From Cepaea nemoralis (taxonomy: Eukaryota; Mollusca; Gastropoda; Stylommatophora; Helicidae), in contig JACEFZ010022402.1 in the NCBI GenBank assembly GCA_014155875.1, forward strand, positions 1 through 64,000: a stretch of 64,000 bases of DNA, given 5' to 3'. Positions 48,605 through 61,199 of the stretch are shown here, piece after piece. Position numbers and translations under genes: made by a program. The notes under the pieces are model-generated. The model was not told the origin of the DNA. It did not search any database and saw only the letters and a program-made list of their open reading frames with translations. How positions within the stretch are numbered: the stretch's first letter is position 1; the number at the start of each line of letters is the position of its first letter.

Positions 48605-48845
48605 TCGGTCTCTGTGGCTGAAGGGCTTGCGAACGCGGTTTGTGAGCCCGTATACCCGGGTTCGAAACACGGCGGTGCTCGTATTTTCGAAAAAGATATA
48701 GAGACCGGTCGTTCAGAAAGCAATGGCAAACTACTGAACGTAACACTTGCCTAGTACATCAACAGCAGCTGAAAATGCTGGTGTTGACTGCAACGTCCCG
48801 TAAGGGATACGCAACAAAATTAAATTAAATTAAATTAAATAAAGA
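48605..48845 (+). mobile_element. tRNA-derived SINE with full head
   Basis: The head at 48612-48685 has an A-box-like gtggctgaaggg and a B-box cgggttcgaaa, the RNA polymerase III promoter of a tRNA. It then has the family body, agcaatggcaaactactgaa, ctgaaaatgctggtgttgac and cgtaagggatacgc, and an (AAATT)n tail. The head differs from that of the 47431 copy while the body agrees. It lies directly before the 5' end of the RTE-A element. Confidence 0.88.
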
Positions 48846-50160
48846 ACGGGGTGGCGGGATAGAGGTATCCCTTATCAAAGGAGGAGGTAATGTGCCTCCT
48901 TCCCTCCGCTAGCCTACGGGACACCCTTGGGCAAGGTGGAGTACCCGTTTAGCCCCCCGATCATGGTTTCGTGACGCCATGTGTGCAGGTGGTGGATGAA
49001 GTTGAAGAGCAGCCAACAGTTTCTAGTTTCAATTGATAGTTGTAGGTTATGGTCTCCAGCTTCACGACGGTAGGCAGTGGATCTCCTTTTTTGGGGGGAG
49101 ACAATGGCTACGGTCATCGACCAGTATGGTCACTGCTAGGAAGGAAAGCAATGGCAACCTACCTTCTTTACAGATGCCAAGACTATCATGTACTGCAGTC
49201 TTATCGATAATTAGAGAAACGGCGTAAATGGGTGCTCCATAGGAGCAGCCTCGCCCGGTAGGGGTGGTCATGTGCACCAGGTGACTCCAGACCGTCATCA
49301 GGCGACTGTGTGCAAAGGAATATCAGCATTGATAGTAGGAACTTGGAATGTAAGAACTATAAGTGGGGATGGAAAATTTGATAACATTAAGAATGAAATG
49401 AGAAGATTAAATATTAATATGTTAAGTGTATGTGAGACCAGATGGACAGGAATGGGCATTATGACATCTGAGGAATATAGAATAATCTATTCTGGTGGAG
49501 AGAAACAACAGCGAGGAGTAGCAATTATAATGGATACAGAGAGAGCAAAATCGATCAAAGGATATTGTACTGTATCAGACAGAGTGTTACTGGTGAAGTT
49601 GAGTGGAAGACCTTTTGATGTCAACGTCATACATGTTTATGCACCAACAGCAGATAGTAGTGATGACAGCATCGATGAACTTTATAGTGATTTAGAGAAA
49701 GCCTTCAAGAAATGCAAGAATTCTGAAGTAACTATCATAATGGGTGACTTGAATGCCAAAGTTGGAAATCAACAGAACGGATGCATAGTAGGCAAGTATG
49801 TATTAGGGGAACAGAATGAAAGAGGTTGCAGACTAGTACGGTGGGCAAAAGAGCAAGATTTGATTATTGGAAACACCTGTTTCAGCAGCACCCAAGGAGA
49901 TTATGGACATGGAGGAGTCCTGATCATAAGATTAGAAATCAGACTTATTACATCCTCATCAACAGAAGATTTCGAAATGCCTTAAAAGTCGCAAAAACTA
50001 TACCAAGCGCAGACTGCTACAGCGACCATAGATTAATCTTAAGCAATTTACATATAAAATTAAAGTCAAATATTCACCAAGAAACACACAATTTGATCTA
50101 CAAGCACTGAAGAGTGAGGAAATAACAGATAAATTCAACGTAGAGGTAAAGAACAGATTC
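48846..50160 (+). mobile_element. RTE-A LINE host copy, 5' leader and endonuclease
   Basis: The leader (gggtggcgggatagaggtat onward) matches 57255-58035 and, in antisense, 43700-43850. The endonuclease frame follows. It is interrupted at about 50160 by an antisense RTE-A copy and resumes near 52541. The codon series NRFDVLS before and LFQDASDQWK after belong together. Later pieces at 52541-52748, 53086-53520 and 55265-55560 complete this element, so the original spanned 48846-55625. Confidence 0.83.
49302..50109 (+). pseudogene. RTE-A endonuclease domain (one frameshift)
   Basis: Motifs: GTWNVRTISGDGK (about 49345), MLSVCETRWTGMG (about 49420, catalytic Glu), HVYAPTADSSDD (about 49632), IIMGDLNAKVG (about 49735), GEQNERGCRLV (about 49808). 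The frame shifts near 49880-49900, and the end of the domain, ADCYSDHRLILSNL with the SDH motif, is read in another frame at about 50005-50050. It is an apurinic-endonuclease-like nuclease for target nicking. The rest of the domain is well preserved, so this copy is not very old. Confidence 0.9.
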
Positions 50161-52540
50161 GATGTATTGTCATATATTCATTCATTCATTCATTCATTCA
50201 TTCAGTAGCATGTCCTTTGCAGAACCTCGCTCCCATAACAACCTTCCGGAAAACTTCTCGATCAGAAGCAAGATGTCCCGCGTCTGATACACCCATCTGG
50301 AGATCGTCCGCCACATCTTGCACCCATCTTCTCTTTGGCCTTCCTCTTCCTCTCTTCCCAGGCATATACCCTTCCATTATTGTTCTCTCCAAACTGTCGT
50401 GACGTTTCAAGTGACCAAAATACTTCAATTTTCTTTGTTTTATCGTCTTTAATAGCCATCCCTCCTCAATATTCAACTCTTGAAGTATGGATGCATTTGT
50501 TCTTTTCTTTACCCAAGATATTCTTAGAACTCGTCTATAACATTTATATTCAAAGGCATGTATGCGCTGTTCAGCTTGTTTAGTAAGTGTCCATGTCTCA
50601 CAGGCGTATGTTGCAATGGGAAAGATGCATGCTCTTAAAAATCTAATTTTTGTAGTTCTGTCTGTCCCACTCCATAATTTATTCATCTGTTTTAGTCTTT
50701 GAAGAGCAATGGATAGTCGCCGTTTAATTTCTTTCATTGTGTCACCATTATTGGTAATCAATGACCCAAGATATTCAAAATTTTCCACCACCTCCAATTT
50801 TCTCCCATTAATGTATATTTCTTTCTCCATAGTAGTTTTATCTGTATGCATTATCTTTGTTTTTGCTATGTTAAGATATAAGTTGTGATTTTCACTATTC
50901 AATTGTGTTGAGGCTATTAGGTTTTCTATGCCATTCTGTGTTGTGGATAGTAATACTGTATCATCAGCATATCGAATCTCTGGTATGTCATGACCGCCGA
51001 TATTTAGGGCATCATATGGCTCCCTGTTTATATCATCTCTTACATTTCTCATTATATTTTCAGCGTACAGGTTAAACAAATAGGGTGACAGCACGCAGCC
51101 CTGACGGACTCCTTGCTTGATGTCAAACCAATCTGATGTCTCGCCATCTATTCTAACTGCTGCTTGTTGGTCTAGATATAGCATTTTTATGAGATGTACT
51201 ACATGTGATGGAAAGCCCATATTCCTCATGATTTCCCAAAGTTTCTGATGCTGTACACAGTCAAATGCCTTTGAATAATCCACAAAACATGAGAATAGGT
51301 TTACATTAAATTCTCTGCACTTCTCTATTATTAAACGCATGTTGAATATGTGATCTCTTGTTCCTCTTCCTTGTCTAAATCCAGCTTGAACCACGTTAAT
51401 CTCTTCTTCCATTTTCTTACTAAGTCTTCGCATTATGACTTTTAGTAGAATCTTACTTGCATGACTGATCAGGGCAATAGTTCTATAGTTGGTGCATAAT
51501 TTCAGGTTGCCCTTTTTTGGTATTGGAATGAAGATAGTTCTCTTCCAATCTTTTGGCCATATACCATATTTCCAAATCTTTGTACATAATGCATGATATA
51601 TGTGTATGCTTTCTTCTCCTCCTGCTTTAATTAGTTCAGCTGGTATCTCATCACATCCAGGTGATTTACCATTCTTCAGGTTCTTTATAGCCCAAGCAAT
51701 TTCATCTAATGAGGGTTCAGGTTCTGTCTCTGCTGTCATTGGCTCATGTATCTCATTCATATCCTCACTGTCACTCATATCATACATTCCACTGCAGTAC
51801 TCCTGCCATCTTTCTAGAATTTGTCTAGATTCTGTTAAGGTATTTCCCATCTTGTCACAGATAACATTCAATTGAGGTTGAACATTTCTTGTCAATAACT
51901 TCATTTCTTTGAACATTTCGTAATCTCTTCCAGCCTTATGATATTGCTCTATTCTGGTACAGCAATCTTGTATATATTGATTTTTGTCCTTTCTTGTGTT
52001 CTTTCTTATTTCTCGAGTTAAAGATTTATACTTATCCTGCTGTTATCGGATTCATCTCCTTTCTGTTTCAGCTCCCTTCGTTGTTTTATTAATTCTAACG
52101 TGTCTGATGTAATCCATGGCTTAAGTTGCTTTTTCTTGGTCGGAATGAAATCTTTGGCTGCAGTTATCAAGATATCTCTAGGTTGTACTGCCAGTTCATC
52201 AGGTGTCATTTCTTCTTGTACAGACATCAAGATCCCAAAGCGATTCCTAACTTCTATGTTGTATGCGTCTGGTATTTTTGTGAGATCAAAACGAAGTGGC
52301 CTTGGTCCTCGGGTAAGCTTCTTGAGTTTTAATTTCAGATCTGCTTCTAATAACTGATGATCTGTATCACAGTCTGCACTTCGTAGGGTTTTTGCAGATG
52401 TTATGCTTGATCTCCATCTTCTTTGTATTAAAATATAATCTATCTGGATTTTTGGTAAAACTGTCTGGAGACTTCCATGTGAAGAGTCTTCTTGGATGTT
52501 GTTTAAAAAGTGTGTTGGCTATCGTTAACTCATTTTCTGA
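50161..52540 (-). mobile_element. RTE-A LINE copy, 5'-truncated, antisense in another RTE-A
   Basis: Starts on the plus strand with an attc-repeat tail (50168-50206; GAAT on the sense strand) and ends near 52540 inside the endonuclease (SENELTIANTLFKQHPRRL). It contains the open RT frame 50198-51916. It inserted into the RTE-A host at 48846-55625 in opposite orientation. Its 5' end falls at almost the same base as that of the copy at 13382-15263. It is the best internal reference for the 133-bp satellite. Confidence 0.88.
50198..51916 (-). CDS. RTE-type reverse transcriptase, 572 codons open
   Basis: Probably the RT part of a longer ORF, because the endonuclease part upstream is truncated and frameshifted (52018-52540). 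Landmarks: KNGKSPGCDEIPAELIK (82-98), TIFIPIPKKGN (127-137), NYRTIALI (143-150), FVDYSKAFDCVQH with motif A Asp213, KQGVRQGCVLSPYLFNLY (267-284), RYADDTVLL with catalytic Asp318-Asp319 (315-323), CETWTLTKQAEQRI (439-452), RRVLRISWVKKRT (461-473). The basic tail GKRGRGRPKRRW and DAGHLASDREVFRKVVMGARFC end at CKGHATE. All RT motifs look intact. The start codon is simply the first Met in the open stretch. Residues 239-262 and 477-496 correspond to the two halves of the 133-bp satellite monomer. Confidence 0.85.
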   Translation of the reverse strand: MFKEMKLLTRNVQPQLNVICDKMGNTLTESRQILERWQEYCSGMYDMSDSEDMNEIHEPMTAETEPEPSLDEIAWAIKNLKNGKSPGCDEIPAELIKAGGEESIHIYHALCTKIWKYGIWPKDWKRTIFIPIPKKGNLKLCTNYRTIALISHASKILLKVIMRRLSKKMEEEINVVQAGFRQGRGTRDHIFNMRLIIEKCREFNVNLFSCFVDYSKAFDCVQHQKLWEIMRNMGFPSHVVHLIKMLYLDQQAAVRIDGETSDWFDIKQGVRQGCVLSPYLFNLYAENIMRNVRDDINREPYDALNIGGHDIPEIRYADDTVLLSTTQNGIENLIASTQLNSENHNLYLNIAKTKIMHTDKTTMEKEIYINGRKLEVVENFEYLGSLITNNGDTMKEIKRRLSIALQRLKQMNKLWSGTDRTTKIRFLRACIFPIATYACETWTLTKQAEQRIHAFEYKCYRRVLRISWVKKRTNASILQELNIEEGWLLKTIKQRKLKYFGHLKRHDSLERTIMEGYMPGKRGRGRPKRRWVQDVADDLQMGVSDAGHLASDREVFRKVVMGARFCKGHATE

Positions 52541-52748
52541 TGGAAATATTATTTCAAGACGCCAGTGACCAATGGAAAATATTACAGATAGAAGCTGCAG
52601 AAACAACCATCCCAAAAATAAAGATAATAGGACGCAAGAAATGGATGACGGAAGACATCTTAAAACTCATGGAAGTAAGAAGAAATAACAAAAATAACAA
52701 GGAAAAATATGAAGAGATTCATAGGAAAATTAGTATGCTATGCGAAGA
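52541..52748 (+). pseudogene. RTE-A host copy, linker between endonuclease and RT
   Basis: Reads LFQDASDQWKILQIEAAETT, then GRKKWMTEDILKLMEVRRNN and EIHRKISMLCEE. This is the conserved region between the nuclease and RT. It breaks off at 52748 into an antisense RTE fragment. Confidence 0.83.
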
Positions 52749-53085
52749 GGACTTGCTCATTGGTTTTTCTGTCTGTCCATGGTATTCTTTGCATTTTCCT
52801 CAGAAACCACATTTCCACAGCTATCAGCTGTTTTTCAGCTTGACTGCTTATTGTCCACGCTTCACATCCATACAAAAGCACAGGTTCTATGTAGCACCTC
52901 AACACTCTTTTTCTAGTTTCAATTGATATCTTTTTATTGGTCAGTATGTTTTTCATCTTGCAAAAGGCTACCTTCGCAATGGCAATTCTTGTTCTAATCT
53001 CTTCCAGGCATCCCCCATCAGATGTTATGACTGTCCTGAGATAATTGTGCCGATTCACTTGTTTAGGATTACGCTCATTTACTTG
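52749..53085 (-). pseudogene. RTE RT C-terminal fragment of a related family (antisense)
   Basis: Minus-strand frame of 106 codons with NYLRTVITSDGGCLEEIRTR, CYIEPVLLYGCEAWTISSQA and WFLRKMQRIPWTDRKTNE. It aligns with the thumb region of RTE-A (YLGSLITNNGDTMKEIKRR, ACETWTLTKQAE) but diverges enough to be another RTE subfamily. It replaces the RT core of the host RTE-A copy. Confidence 0.8.
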
Positions 53086-53520
53086 TATATTACAGAATGG
53101 TATAGAAAACCAAATAACCTCAACCCAATTGAATAGCGAAAATCACAACTTATATCTTAACATATCAAAAACAAAGATAATGCATACAGATAAAACTACT
53201 ATGGAGAAAGAAATATATGCTAATGAGGAAAAATTGGAGGTGGTGGAATATTTTGAATATCTTCGGTCATTGATTACCAACAATGGTGACACAAAGAAGT
53301 AAAAGACAAATGGCTATTGCTCTTCAAAGACTAAAAAAATTGAATAATTATGGAGAAGGACAGATAGAACTACAAAAATCAGATTTTAAGAGCATGCATC
53401 TTTCCCATTACAACATACACCTGTGAGAGCTGGACACTTACTAAACAAGCTGAACAGCGCATCAATGCCTTTGAATATAAATGTTATAGACGAGTTCGAA
53501 GAATATCTTGGATAAAGAAA
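53086..53520 (+). pseudogene. RTE-A host copy, RT thumb region
   Basis: Sense frame with NGIENQITSTQLNSENHNLY, KTKIMHTDKTTMEKEIY and FEYLRSLITNNGDTK. A broken frame then reads ETWTLTKQAEQ-like and YKCYRRVRRISWIKKRT to 53520. It corresponds to residues about 328-473 of the 572-codon RT. Interrupted at 53521 by an L2 3' UTR copy. Confidence 0.85.
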
Positions 53521-55210
53521 AGAACATATTGAATTGAGTTGAATTGAATTGGTCTTTATTTTCAAAGGGTAACAAATTGGGCGCGTAGGCCCGTCTTACA
53601 TTCGGCCCTTCCAATCACTAATCTTTCGTTCATCAACAGTGCATTATGCATTCACATAGGAAAAATAAAACATTGTCAAATGAATGTTATAAGCATAAAC
53701 AATGCATATTCTCATGTTATGTGACACCTCCCCCTCCCACACACACATCCCGCACCAACCCACACACACACATCCCTCACCTACTCACACATCACCCACC
53801 CATACCCACACATCTCCCACCCATCACACATCATCCACTCACCACACATCCCCAACTCATCCCTCCTCCCACTCACAGATCCCGCCACAAATCCAGACAT
53901 CTCGCACCCACCCACACACACATCCCTCGCCCACCCACGCGCATCTTACCACCAACTCACACATACCCCAATCCACTCAAGCTCATCCACACACACATGC
54001 TCCACCCACCCACACACCCTCAAACCACACACACATACAACTCACACACGCACATCCCGCACCAATTCACATATGTCCACTCATACCCACACATTTTTCC
54101 ATCCACACACACATTTCCCAGCCCACCACACATTTCACAGCCACCCACACAACCCCAACAACCACACACACATCCCCACCGACACACATTCCCCCACCAA
54201 CACACATACATCCCCCACACACATCCCCACCTACCAACACCCACATATCCCCCTCCCGCCAACACCCACACATCCCACTTCCTCACCAACACCCACGAAA
54301 ACACAACAACCCAAACACACATCACCTCCCACACATCCCTCACCCACTCACACGCTCCATCAATACTCCCATCCCTCCACCCACCAACCCACTCATCTCC
54401 GCACCCACCTACTCATCCCCCACAAACCCACACATCCCCACCCACTCACTCACATCCCCATCTGCACACATCTCCCCACCCACACACTTCTCCCATACTC
54501 AAACACACCTCTTCCAAGAACCCACACACCTCCACAATCCACACATACACTCCCTATCCACACATTCACTCCGCCACACACAAACACCGACCCACACACA
54601 CACATCCCCAACCCGCACACCTCTTCCATCGATATACACATCAGCCACACCCATCCCCCAACCCATACACACATCCCCCACATCCCCTACACACATCCCC
54701 ACACACCCATCCACATACCCCCACCCAAACATCCCCATCCACACATCCACACCCACACATCCACACCCCCACCCACCAATACCCACCCACTCACACAATC
54801 CCTCGCCCACACTGACACCCCCACCGACCCACTCACATTTCCACCCAGAAACATCCCTCATTCACACACATATTCCCCCACCCACCAACACATCTCTCCA
54901 CCCACCTACCCAGCGTCACACAAATTCCCCCACCTACACACACATAGCCCCACCCACAAACTCATCCCCCAACACAAACACAAACCTCACATCTAGACAC
55001 ACATATAATGCCTCAAATAATCACTGAAGCTAATGTGGGGAAAAAAAACTCCCACACATACCTACACTGACGATTATCGTGAGCATTCTCACAAAAATGT
55101 AAAAAATGGAGAGCAAATTATGCACATACATTGTGTAGCGTAAAAAATAGTGATGCGATACAATAAGTTGATTTCTAAAATTGACATAAACATGATGGAA
55201 TAAGCAGTGC
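53521..55210 (-). mobile_element. L2-like 3' UTR copy with C-rich minisatellite (antisense)
   Basis: An attg/aattg-repeat tail (53525-53550), the 3'-terminal cassette (53544-53720), and about 1.27 kb of cccacacacacatccc-type units (53720-54990). It then has the unique part, tcacatctagacac, cactgacgattatcgtgagc and atagtgatgc, matching the antisense of 27785-27950. It is truncated within the 3' UTR, as is 45681-46460. Inserted into the RTE-A host; about 20 host codons are missing across the site. Confidence 0.87.
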
Positions 55211-55264
55211 ACAAATTTTTTTCAATATGTGTTAGAAAATCAAGTTGCAGTAAAAACGATATGT

Positions 55265-55560
55265 ATGATGAGTATACAACGATAAAACAAAGAAAACTGA
55301 AATATTTTTTTCACTTGAAACGTCACAAAAGTTTGGAGAGAACATTAATGGAGGGGTATATGCCTAGGAAGAGAGGAAGAGGAAGGCCAAAGAGAAGATG
55401 GGTGCAGGATGTGGCAGATGATCTCCATTTGGGTGTATCAGACGCGGGACATCTTGCTTATGATCGAGAGGTTTTCCGGAAGGTTGTTATGGGAGTGAGG
55501 TACTGCAAAGGACATGCTACTGAATGAATGAATGAATGAATGAATGAATGAATGAATGAA
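55265..55560 (+). pseudogene. RTE-A host copy, C-terminus and GAAT tail
   Basis: Sense frame from TTIKQRKLKYF through SLERTLMEGYMPRKRGRGRP and VSDAGHLAYDREVFRKVV to CKGHATE (stop in the tail). It is followed by the (GAAT)n tail from about 55517. Closes the host element that starts at 48846. Confidence 0.88.
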
Positions 55561-55570
55561 TGAATGAATG

Positions 55571-55621
<51 letters not shown>

Positions 55622-55640
55622 GAATGAAGGAATGAATTAT
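55517..55640. repeat. (GAAT)n then (CAAT)n microsatellite
   Basis: About 13 gaat units that switch to about 13 caat units, then back. It grows out of the RTE-A tail. Confidence 0.93.
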
Positions 55641-55644
55641 TATT

Positions 55645-55755
55645 ACATTACTGAACGTAAACTTGCCAAGAAATCTCGAACAGCCAAACTATGCTGGGGG
55701 TGAACTGTTACTTTCTGCAAAGCATACGCAACTAATTTTAATAGTCAATTAATTA
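55645..55755 (+). mobile_element. SINE body fragment
   Basis: Contains attactgaacgtaaacttgcc, aagaaatctcgaacagc and gcaaagcatacgcaac, the 3' body of the SINE family seen at 48605. The head is absent. Confidence 0.65.
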
Positions 55756-56024
55756 AGTGACATAACTCTTGGCACCTAACCGCCATCTTCCCACTTCTTG
55801 GAGATACCAAGATCAGCTACCTTTATCTTTTAACGAGCCATTTCCAGCTATGTGCTTGTGTATCCAGGGACTTTGTCCTTATTCAACCTGAAAGACATTT
55901 GTCCCGAGTTTGCTTGATTGGATTGGATACATCGTAGAGTTAAACCCGCAGCCACTGCAACGGGAGAGTGACGATAACACAACAAAATGTGGAGTTCAAA
56001 CAAATCTAATTTGGTCAAATTCTG
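55756..56024. other. anonymous DNA
   Basis: No feature recognised. Confidence 0.35.
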
Positions 56025-56410
56025 ACACTCCCATCAGATGTTATGATTGTTCAGAAGTAGTTGTACCATTCACTTGTTTCAGAATATTCCGATTTACCCG
56101 TACATACATTGTGGTATGTATTTCTTCCTAGTGACGACCATAATCTGTGTTTTCATTCAACTTAATTCTATCCCTAGTTTTCCATTACGTACAACAACCG
56201 CATCTACTAAATGTTGCAGATCCTGTTAATTATCTGCAATCAATATTGTTTTATCCGCATATCTAATGTTATGTTATTGTTGTTATGTCCCCCAATGGTG
56301 ACTCCTCTTATATATTCTAACTTTCTAAAAATATTTGCACTGTATAGGGACAAATGATCTGGAGACATTACACATCCAAGTCGCACACCTCTCTTAATAG
56401 GCTCCTATTG
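56025..56410 (-). pseudogene. decayed RTE RT fragment (antisense)
   Basis: ctcccatcagatgttatgat and attcacttgtttcagaatat match the start of the 53000-53080 RTE fragment. It then runs antisense toward the RT active-site region, where tatccgcatatctaatgtta lies in the place of the YADD codons, and ends near cacacctctcttaatagg. Badly broken. Confidence 0.65.
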
Positions 56411-57254
56411 ACCTTGCCAGGATCCGACATGCGGTATAGTGAACTCTACATGGGCGTAGAGGGCTGCCAGTATTCATAGGGGCGCTTTCCTCTTCTAGAG
56501 GTATTAGTTATTACTTCACTCACCATCATCATGTCGTCCCCGTGGTTAGTTTCTGACTCTTCTTTCTGTCGCATCTCAGACACAGTATTTGGCTATGCGG
56601 CCTCACTTCAATGGTTGTTACGTTCAGAATTGGTAAGGTTCAGGGTTTTACTTTACAGATAGTTTACTGGTTCAGAAGGTAAGGTTCGGGGCTTTACTTT
56701 ACAGATAATCGAACCCTTTCATTCCACCCGACCATCATGGCCCCTATTATACCTCAGACTTCATACATTTGTGATAATGTAATACGAGTGCCGGTTTTTG
56801 ACGATCTATTTCTCAAAACAATTTACACTGTTTACTCGCAATTGCACACACAATTATGCAACACCGTATCAAAAATCTACACCACATTTTCTACACATGA
56901 ACTATACTAAAAGAGTGGCTCAGTGTTGGTCATCACTCTATTACAACGTGGTCGGCACTCGACGAAACCACAGCCTTCTATGCCCTTGTCCGGGTCCCGC
57001 TTCCTGCTGACCGCGAAGCGAGTCCCAGCGTTTCCAGGCTGTGTGAAACGTATCCACTTTTCACGATCCAGGTGTCCATTTACTGAACACTGCCATAACC
57101 TCTGACTTAATCTAATTTAAATAGTCGATGTCTTTATCTGTACCATGGCAGACCCACCTTATTATCAATCTTTATGACAGCTTGTTATTTCCAATATGTG
57201 TACTTTACTAGTCTAAAGTCTTTGTCGTTAATTTGCATATCTGAAAACATGTTG
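56411..57254. other. anonymous DNA with a short tandem duplication
   Basis: A phrase of about 50 bp (ggttcagg, ttttactttacagatagt) is repeated at 56630-56705. No gene recognised. Confidence 0.4.
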
Positions 57255-58035
57255 ACCATATTGGTGGAGAGACAGGAGTAACCCCTGTCAAAGGAGAAAT
57301 AAGGTACCGCCTTCCCTCCGCTTGCCTATGGGACACCCTTGAGCAAGGTGTAGTACCCGTTGAACCTCACCTTCCTCCCTATCAGGGTCACGTAAAGCCA
57401 TGGATGCAGGTTGTAGATGAACATTTATTTGCGCTCGCTCGCTTTGAACTCATGCGTAGTCCATACACACTAATTATAGTAATGTTAGACTTAATTTTGC
57501 GTGTGGATTAGCTTTCCCTATTAAGTGCCCCTCGCCATCAGGCGAACCCACTTCGACTTCAGAGGTACTTACATCCCCAAGTCATGGACGATAGGTCACC
57601 ATTTTAATCCAACTACCCGATGTAGGGATTGAATCCCTTACCTCGGCATTAGCACACCGGGTGTTTAAGAACATGTGTTCTTGTCAATTCGGCCATGCTG
57701 ACCTACGTGGGTGAAATTGAAGAGCAGCCGACAAACTGTTGTAGGTTATAGACTCCAATTTCACGACTGCAGGCAGAGGATCTATTTTTGGAGACAATGG
57801 CTACGGTCAACGACCAGTATGGTCACTGCTGGGAAGGAAAGTAATGGCAAACTACCTTCTTTACAAATGCCAAGAGAGACATTTTTATTTCAATAGAGAA
57901 TCAGAGAAACAGGCATAATTGGATACTCCAAAGGAGAAGCCTCGCCCGTTATGGATAGTCATGTGCACCAGGTGACCTCAGACACCGTCAGCAAGCGACT
58001 AAGTGCAAAGGATTAAGGACATTTAAAGTGGCAAC
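57255..58035 (+). mobile_element. RTE-A 5' leader copy, interrupted by a SINE
   Basis: 57255-57420 and 57708-58035 follow the RTE-A leader at 48855-49330: cttccctccgcttgcctatg, gaagagcagccgacaa, ggagacaatggctacggtca, tcatgtgcaccaggtgac. It ends near 58035 at the start of the endonuclease frame, where the sequence changes to an antisense RTE RT fragment. Interrupted at 57421-57707. Confidence 0.82.
57421..57707 (-). mobile_element. tRNA-Ser/Leu-like SINE inserted in the RTE-A leader
   Basis: On the minus strand the head reads gtcagcatggccgaattgac, then ggtgtgctaatgccgagg and agggattcaatccc. This looks like a class II tRNA (Ser or Leu type) with a long variable arm and a B box. The 200-bp body and a gcgagcgagcgc end follow. 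The RTE-A leader reads gatgaagttgaagagc in the uninterrupted copy, and here tgaa flanks both sides, a possible short duplication. Confidence 0.65.
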
Positions 58036-58036
58036 G

Positions 58037-58330
58037 TGTTACTTTATAAACCACTATTGCTGTCAATTGTTTGATTAGCCTGTCTGCTCATCGTCCACGT
58101 TTCACATGCATACGCCAGTCTAGGCTGAATACAGCAGCACTTCAACGATCTTTTTCTCGGTGCAGTTGACAGTTTTCTTTTATTGATGAATGTTTTCCAT
58201 CTTGCAGAAAGCTGCTTTTGCCATGGCAATTCTTGTTTCAATTTCTGCGAGGCACTCTCCCTACGCTGCCATGATTGCTCTAAGAGACACAATCATTTCA
58301 TCTAATTACTTTTGTTTTAAACTTACCATC
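58037..58330 (-). pseudogene. RTE RT C-terminal fragment (antisense)
   Basis: Minus-strand reading includes KTFINKRKLSTAPRKRSLKC, CCIQPRLAYACETWTMSRQA and NQTIDS, matching the thumb region of the RTE fragment at 52749-53085. It sits head-on against the RTE-A leader, giving another sense/antisense junction. Confidence 0.75.
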
Positions 58331-60141
<1,811 letters not shown>

Positions 60142-60339
60142 ACAACCTGTAATTTGAAAGAGAAGGCCGAATAAGCCTCTTCCTAAGGTAAAGATGAAGA
60201 CCAAAAAAACCGACCAACGAAAGTATATTTATAGAACAGCATGTGTAGTTCTCGTGTACACGAATTGGGGTACTCATCAGCTGATGTGCTGTGTTGAGGT
60301 TGTCTTGTGTGATCTGTGGAAGGACAGTGGCGTACTTGT

Positions 60340-61165
60340 GAAGGTAAAGTATAAGGTAAAGAATAAGGCAAAGTATGAGGTAAAGTGTGAAGGTAAAGTA
60401 TAAAGTAAAATATGAGGTACAGTATGAAACACATTATGAAGGTTAAGTACGTGGTTAAGTATGAAGGTAAAGTATGGGGTAAAGTATTACGTAAAGTATG
60501 AAGGTAAAGTATGAGGTAGAGTATGAGGTAAAGTATATAAGTATGAAGGTAAAGTATGTGGTAGAGTGCGAGGTAAAGTATATAAGTATGAAGGTAAAGT
60601 ATGAGGCAAAGTATGAGGTAATTATGGGGTAAAGTATAAAGGTAAAGTATGAAGGCAAAGTATGAGGTAAAGTATGAGGTAAAATGTGAAGGTAGGTATG
60701 AGGTAAAGAATGAGGTAAAAATAAGATAAAGTATGAAGGTAAAGTATGAGGTAAAGTATGGGGTAAAGTATGAAGGTAAGGTATAAGGTAAATTATGAGG
60801 TAAAGTATGAAGGTAAAGTATGAGGTAAAGTATGAAGTAAAGTATATAAGTATGAAGGTAATGTATGAGGTGAACTATGAGGTAAAGTATATAAGTATGA
60901 AGGTATAGTATGAGGTAAAGTATGAGATAAAGTATATAAGTATGAAGGTAGAGTGTGAGATAAAGTATGAGGTAAAGTATGAGATACAGTATATAATTAT
61001 AAAGGCAAAGTATGAGATAAAGTATATAAGTATGAAGGTAAAATATGAGGTAAAGTATGAGATAAAGTATATAAGTATGAAGGTAGAGTGTGAGGTAAAG
61101 TATGATTTAAGTATGAAGTAAGGTATGAGGTAAAGTATGAGGTAAAGTATAAGAGATATTGTGTT
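60340..61165. repeat. gaggtaaagtat minisatellite
   Basis: Degenerate 11-14 bp units (gaggtaaagtat, gaaggtaaagtat, ataagtat). It is the reverse complement of the array at 41930-43155. A 55-60 bp higher-order phrase, tatataagtatgaaggta, recurs from 60535 to 61085. On its right it passes into an I-B RT fragment in sense orientation. Confidence 0.92.
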
Positions 61166-61199
61166 TTCATAATGTCATTAGGGGCTCAATGCACTGTAG

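Noticed and set aside
48846..48960. HDV-like ribozyme at the RTE-A 5' end
   Set aside because: Local hairpins exist (gggata/tatccc), but I could not build P1, P2 and a catalytic-cytosine strand in the required order.
53646..55027. Three overlapping plus-strand ORFs of 307-441 codons
   Set aside because: Read-through of the C-rich L2 3' UTR minisatellite in all three frames.
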